Origin: an uncultured Muribaculaceae bacterium
Lineage (GTDB): Bacteria > Bacteroidota > Bacteroidia > Bacteroidales > Muribaculaceae
DNA: 47,028 nt
Direction of reading: 5' to 3'
NCBI GenBank assembly: GCA_910583795.1
Contig: CAJTZQ010000027.1
Coordinates: forward strand, 1 to 47,028
Shown: positions 43,481 to 47,028 of the stretch, one piece after another
Layout: each line of letters starts with the position of its first letter
How positions within the stretch are numbered: the stretch's first letter is position 1
Position numbers and translations under genes: made by a program
Notes under the pieces: model-generated
Seen by the model: the letters and a program-made list of their open reading frames with translations, nothing else
Told to the model about the DNA's origin: nothing
Databases searched by the model: none

Positions 43481-44485
43481 TCAGGTTTTCTTACCGAATA
43501 GATAACGATCGAACACTATTAACCGTCGCGTAAGGATTCCGGAGTATTTTTTATTATCTTTTGTTTTCTTGCTATCATTTTGAGGATATATTTTGCGCAT
43601 CTTGCGGAAGTCGTTATGGGCACGGATAACCGCCTTGGCATTTGCAAAATCCAGCTTCGCCACAAACATTCCGAAAGCAAGAGTGTCCATTAGACGACGC
43701 CAAAATAGTATCTTTCCCCTTTTGCCTGCCGGTAAATTTTTATGAAGCAGCAAAAGATTATTGCGGAAATTCAGATACGTCTTCTTCGGATTTCCCTGAT
43801 TTAAGGATGCCCCGCCGACATGGTATATTTCCGAATCGCTTAAAGCCACCACTCTATATCCGGCAGCCAAAATACGGCAACACAGATCGATCTCTTCCAT
43901 ATGAGCGAAGAAGCGAGGGTCGAGACCTCCTAATTTTCTATAAACGTCTGTCCTGACAAGCAGCGCAGCCCCGGATGCCCAGGTTATGTCAACGGGATCT
44001 CCGTCATATTGTCCGTTGTCTTTCTCCACACAATCAAATAGTCTTCCCCGACAATAAGGATATCCAAGCCGATCAAGATACCCCCCCGCAGCACCGGCAT
44101 ACTCAAAACTATTTTTATCCTTATAGGATTTTATCTTTGGCTGCAGTGCACCCACATCAGGATTCTCCTCCATGAATCTGAGTAGCGGCTGCCACCACCC
44201 CGCCGGAACCTCAACATCACTGTTAAGCAGAAGGGTAAAAGGATAATCAGTAGCGTCTATGGCACGGTTATAGCCTTCGGCAAAACCATAATTTTCTTTA
44301 AATCCAATTACCTTTATCTCCGGATAGTTTTCTTTCAACCATGCCACCGAATCGTCGGTTGAGCCATTGTCGGCAACGATAAGATCAACTTCGTCTCCTT
44401 GTGTGTGTTTGAAAGCAGCCGGAATGAATTGTTTCAGCAAAGCGACACCGTTCCAGTTTAATATGATGACAGCAAGACGCACCAT
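43481..44485 (-). CDS. Family 2 glycosyltransferase (GT-A fold)
   Basis: 334-aa predicted membrane-associated sugar transferase. Motifs are ILNWNGVALLKQFIP at the start, VADNGSTDDSV, and LLNSDVEVPAGWW with the DxD-like site. Then follow SGAALLVRTDVYRKLGGLDPRFF and HMEEIDLCCRILAAG. It is of the rhamnosyltransferase-like group that decorates cell-surface polysaccharides. It stands alone, so its acceptor is unknown. It probably shares a transcript with mtaB upstream on the same strand. Confidence 0.87.
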   Translation of the reverse strand: MVRLAVIILNWNGVALLKQFIPAAFKHTQGDEVDLIVADNGSTDDSVAWLKENYPEIKVIGFKENYGFAEGYNRAIDATDYPFTLLLNSDVEVPAGWWQPLLRFMEENPDVGALQPKIKSYKDKNSFEYAGAAGGYLDRLGYPYCRGRLFDCVEKDNGQYDGDPVDITWASGAALLVRTDVYRKLGGLDPRFFAHMEEIDLCCRILAAGYRVVALSDSEIYHVGGASLNQGNPKKTYLNFRNNLLLLHKNLPAGKRGKILFWRRLMDTLAFGMFVAKLDFANAKAVIRAHNDFRKMRKIYPQNDSKKTKDNKKYSGILTRRLIVFDRYLFGKKT

Positions 44486-44573
44486 GGTTAATTTTGAATT
44501 TTGAATTTTTATAAGAATTATAAGATTTATAAGACTTATAAATCTTATAAGTCTTATATGGGGTTGGAGGAAT
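44486..44573. repeat. TATAAG-type spacer between mtaB and the glycosyltransferase
   Basis: ATTTTGAATTTTGAATTT units are followed by palindromic ATAAGATTTATAAGACTTAT-like units at 44511-44558. These match the 18-bp tandem units at 31515-31564 in the arg cluster 13 kb away. Confidence 0.75.
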
Positions 44574-45887
44574 TCATATTTCCGAGATTATCAGTTCAGG
44601 CTCGTCGGGATGGATCGAAATAAGACGCGTAGGCGTAACTGTGTTTATAAGAGATGTATCAAGAGGAGCCTCAACACGTAGATAATTATCGGTCAAACCA
44701 TGCATGCGTCCTTCTCCGGAAGGTTGTTCCCACAGCACCGGGCGCACACTACCCAAACTCTTCTTCATGAAGGACTCCATCTTCTTGTCGGAAAGTTTTG
44801 TAAGCAACCCGACCCGACGATGTTTTTCTTCCTGACTTACAATATCGCCAAGCAAGAGAGCCTTAGTACCCGGACGCTCTGAATAAGGGAACACATGATA
44901 ACGAGTGACATCAAGACTTTCAGCAAAAGCGAGACTTTTATCCCATTCCTGAGGAGTCTCCCCTCTTGCACCCGCAATGATATCCACACCGATAAAAGCA
45001 TTGGGAATCATGGTTCTAATGGCAGAGATACGTGATGCAAAAAGAGAGGTGTCGTAACGACGGTTCATAAGTCTGAGCACCGCATCAGATCCTGACTGCA
45101 AAGGGATATGAAAATGGGGCATGAAAGCACGCGCCTCTTCAGCTATCCATCGTATAATCTCTTCAGTCAGAAGGTTGGGTTCTATAGACGATATCCGATA
45201 ACGTTCTATCCCTTCCACCTCATCAAGACGACGTAGAAGAGTAAAGAGATCCTGCCCGTTGTCTCTACCATATTCTCCAATATTCACGCCGGTGATAACG
45301 ATTTCTTTTCCTCCGGCAGCGGCCGCCTCCCGAGCCATATTCACAAGATCTTCCGTGACACCTGAACGAGAACGTCCTCGCGCATATGGTATCGTGCAAT
45401 ATGTGCAAAAATAGTTGCAACCGTCCTGCACCTTCAAAAAGAATCGTGTGCGGTCGCCACGTTCGCAAGACGGACGGAATTCACTAATAGAGAATACCGG
45501 AGTCACCTCAGTACGCTTCTTTCTGTCGATTAGCCACCGGTCGATATACTCCGCCATAAGAAGCTTCTCATTTGAGCCAAGCACTATATCCACGCCGGGG
45601 AGAGCCGAAACCTCATCCGGTTTCAATTGCGCATAACATCCGGTCACCACAATTGAGGCTTCAGGATAGCGGGTGGCGAGAGAACGTATCAGGCGTCTGC
45701 CCTTCTTATCCGCCATCTCAGTGACAGAACAAGTGTTGACGATACATAGATCCGGTTTCTCACCTTTTGCAGCACGCATTATACCCTTCCCTGAAAGGAT
45801 CTTTCCTAAGGTAGATGTCTCGGCAAAATTAAGTTTACACCCAAGGGTGAAATAAGCAGCCTTAAGAGAATTTGTCTGGTCAGTCAT
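44574..45887 (-). CDS. mtaB: tRNA t6A37 C2-methylthiotransferase
   Basis: About 437-aa radical-SAM enzyme that converts t6A37 to ms2t6A37 in tRNA. The N-terminal UPF0004 domain shows TLGCKLNFAET, and the radical-SAM cluster motif is CNYFCTYCTIPYARGRSRS (CxxxCxxC). A C-terminal TRAM-like region follows. The ATG at 45887 is preferred to the in-frame TTG at 45896 because a TAATTTTG -7 box covers that TTG's region. The transcript would have almost no leader. Confidence 0.9.
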   Translation of the reverse strand: MTDQTNSLKAAYFTLGCKLNFAETSTLGKILSGKGIMRAAKGEKPDLCIVNTCSVTEMADKKGRRLIRSLATRYPEASIVVTGCYAQLKPDEVSALPGVDIVLGSNEKLLMAEYIDRWLIDRKKRTEVTPVFSISEFRPSCERGDRTRFFLKVQDGCNYFCTYCTIPYARGRSRSGVTEDLVNMAREAAAAGGKEIVITGVNIGEYGRDNGQDLFTLLRRLDEVEGIERYRISSIEPNLLTEEIIRWIAEEARAFMPHFHIPLQSGSDAVLRLMNRRYDTSLFASRISAIRTMIPNAFIGVDIIAGARGETPQEWDKSLAFAESLDVTRYHVFPYSERPGTKALLLGDIVSQEEKHRRVGLLTKLSDKKMESFMKKSLGSVRPVLWEQPSGEGRMHGLTDNYLRVEAPLDTSLINTVTPTRLISIHPDEPELIISEI

Positions 45888-45893
45888 AGTATG

Positions 45894-45901
45894 CAAAATT
45901 A
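45894..45901 (-). promoter_or_regulatory. -7 box for mtaB
   Basis: On the minus strand, TAATTTTG at 45901-45894 ends 6 nt before the ATG, as at the RsmI-like gene. No -33 TTTG is seen. It implies a leaderless or nearly leaderless mRNA. Confidence 0.5.
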
Positions 45902-45954
45902 CAACTTTTTTTTGAGACAGAATTGACAGACTTCGAGTTTCAACCGTTTTTTAT

Positions 45955-45962
45955 TACTTTTG
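45955..45962 (+). promoter_or_regulatory. -7 box for surE
   Basis: TACTTTTG lies 16 nt before the surE ATG at 45979. No good -33 element is visible. It is divergent from the mtaB promoter. Confidence 0.55.
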
Positions 45963-45978
45963 TAGAAAATACACATTT

Positions 45979-46752
45979 ATGGAAAAAGGAATGAAACCTC
46001 TAATACTTGTCAGCAATGACGACGGAATACACGCCTCGGGAGTGCACGCACTTATTGATGTGCTTGTCAATTTAGGAGAAGTGGTCGTTGTATGCCCGGA
46101 CTCGCCTCAATCAGGTCAATCGATGGCTATCACCTCCAATTCTATGCTTAGAATCAAGCAAGTGGAAGATTATAATGGCGCGAAGATGTATAAAGTTAAC
46201 GGCACCCCCGTTGATTGTATAAAATTGGCGATGCATACAGTATTATGCCGTAAGCCTGATCTTGTGGTGTCAGGGATCAACCATGGTTCAAACGCCTCTA
46301 TCAACGCCATGTATTCAGGCACTATGGGAGCAGCTTTCGAAGGATGCGCTTTCGGAATCCCCTCAATAGGTTTTTCTCTTACCGATCACTCAGCCGATGC
46401 AGATTTCACATATTGTCTGTCATTCGTAGAAACTATTTCCAAAGCCGTTATAGAAAAAGGGTTGCCCGAAGGAGTCGCACTAAACGTCAATATTCCTGAT
46501 TGCTTTCCTCATCCTACCGAGATGCGACTCACAAAAGGATGTAAAGGGAAATGGACCGACGAATATAAAGAGTATGTTGACCCCTCCGGGAAAAAATTTT
46601 ATCTTCTCACAGGCAAATTTATTAATGAAGAGCCTGACAATACAGACACCGACGAATGGTGTCTCTCCCATGGCATTGTTTCAGTGGTACCTGTAGCACT
46701 CGACCGCACTGCCCCAATAAGCAATTGTAAAATTTCACAATTATTAACATAA
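45979..46752 (+). CDS. surE: 5'/3'-nucleotidase SurE
   Basis: 257-aa metal-dependent phosphatase acting on nucleoside monophosphates. The opening motif LVSNDDGIHASG (Asp14, Asp15), PDSPQSGQSMAIT and SGINHGSNASINAMYSGTMGAAFEG are all present. Normal length and intact. It is transcribed divergently from mtaB. Confidence 0.95.
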   Translation: MEKGMKPLILVSNDDGIHASGVHALIDVLVNLGEVVVVCPDSPQSGQSMAITSNSMLRIKQVEDYNGAKMYKVNGTPVDCIKLAMHTVLCRKPDLVVSGINHGSNASINAMYSGTMGAAFEGCAFGIPSIGFSLTDHSADADFTYCLSFVETISKAVIEKGLPEGVALNVNIPDCFPHPTEMRLTKGCKGKWTDEYKEYVDPSGKKFYLLTGKFINEEPDNTDTDEWCLSHGIVSVVPVALDRTAPISNCKISQLLT

Positions 46753-46823
46753 TAATATCCGGAATTATGTTAATTAACTAAAAATTATCCAATAAATATT
46801 TATGAAAGCAAAGTTTTTATTAC

Positions 46824-46831
46824 TAACTTTG
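46824..46831 (+). promoter_or_regulatory. Promoter-like -7 box at the right edge
   Basis: TAACTTTG is followed by GCG. The following 200 nt to the window end contain no credible start codon and frame. They may be the long leader of a gene beyond the window. Confidence 0.45.
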
Positions 46832-47028
46832 CGACATCAATCTAATTGATTACAGAAGTTGAACGAAGAAGTTGCTTATACTTTTTTCGATTCAAACTTC
46901 AGACATCACTCTCTCCAAATCCAAAATTAACAGAGACGTAACAGAATAGGAATTCTTTTCATAAAACCATTCAATCGTTTCATTGACAATTTTATTGTTG
47001 CATTAGTAAAGTTATGGATTAATAGTTA

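Overview
The window is chromosomal DNA from a member of the Bacteroidales (Bacteroidota). Several promoters match the Bacteroidota -33/-7 type (TTTG, about 20 nt, TAnnTTTG), Shine-Dalgarno sequences are mostly weak or absent, and there are family-typical proteins (DUF3467, DUF3098, DUF2851, N-succinylornithine carbamoyltransferase, long-form IspG, Zn-less RecO). The intergenic low-complexity repeats and gene content suggest a Muribaculaceae-like gut species, but that rank is inference. Most of the window is ordinary core genome. I saw no prophage, CRISPR array, intact insertion sequence, tRNA or rRNA.

Layout. 0.4-3.2 kb: a secreted GH2-type glycosidase. 3.4-7.2 kb: sufE and two tandem POT-family peptide transporter paralogues, each ending at a strong terminator. 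7.4-10.2 kb: an iron-type alcohol dehydrogenase translationally coupled to an acyl-CoA synthetase. 10.4-14.0 kb: a putative lipoprotein facing an MBL-fold hydrolase, an RsmI-like methyltransferase and an RsmF-like rRNA methyltransferase. 14.4-17.2 kb: HMA-domain protein, LolD-type ATPase, DUF3467 protein and cysS. 17.5-22.4 kb (minus): ispG, a PAP2-like membrane protein, an RluA-family pseudouridine synthase and a DUF2851 protein. 22.7-24.3 kb: rubrerythrin and recO. 24.7-28.7 kb (minus): ftsX-DUF3098-uppP-truB-queA. 28.9-37.7 kb (minus): a complete arginine cluster. 38.8-43.3 kb: lutABC-lctP for lactate uptake and oxidation. 43.5-46.8 kb: a glycosyltransferase, mtaB and surE.

The arginine cluster reads GNAT-argG-argC-argD-argF'-argB-M20 deacylase-argH. 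It has the Bacteroidota logic in which carbamoylation occurs on an N-acylated ornithine and the acyl group is removed only afterwards. The GNAT is the natural candidate for the missing glutamate N-acyltransferase.

The most unusual material is non-coding. (1) Two elements at 14134-14339 and 17222-17388 are long fold-back structures. Their stems differ in sequence but keep pairing, while short unpaired blocks are conserved, which looks like compensatory change. (2) Two short promoter-to-terminator units at about 22504-22608 and 24544-24619 share a leader of about 35 nt but have unrelated terminator stems, resembling a small-RNA family. (3) A 1.1 kb gene-poor region at 37661-38798 carries an orphan promoter-like box, a perfect 15-bp terminator and a possible frameshifted gene remnant. 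(4) Short slippage-like repeats fill many intergenic gaps, especially inside the arg cluster, and some are shared between distant spacers.
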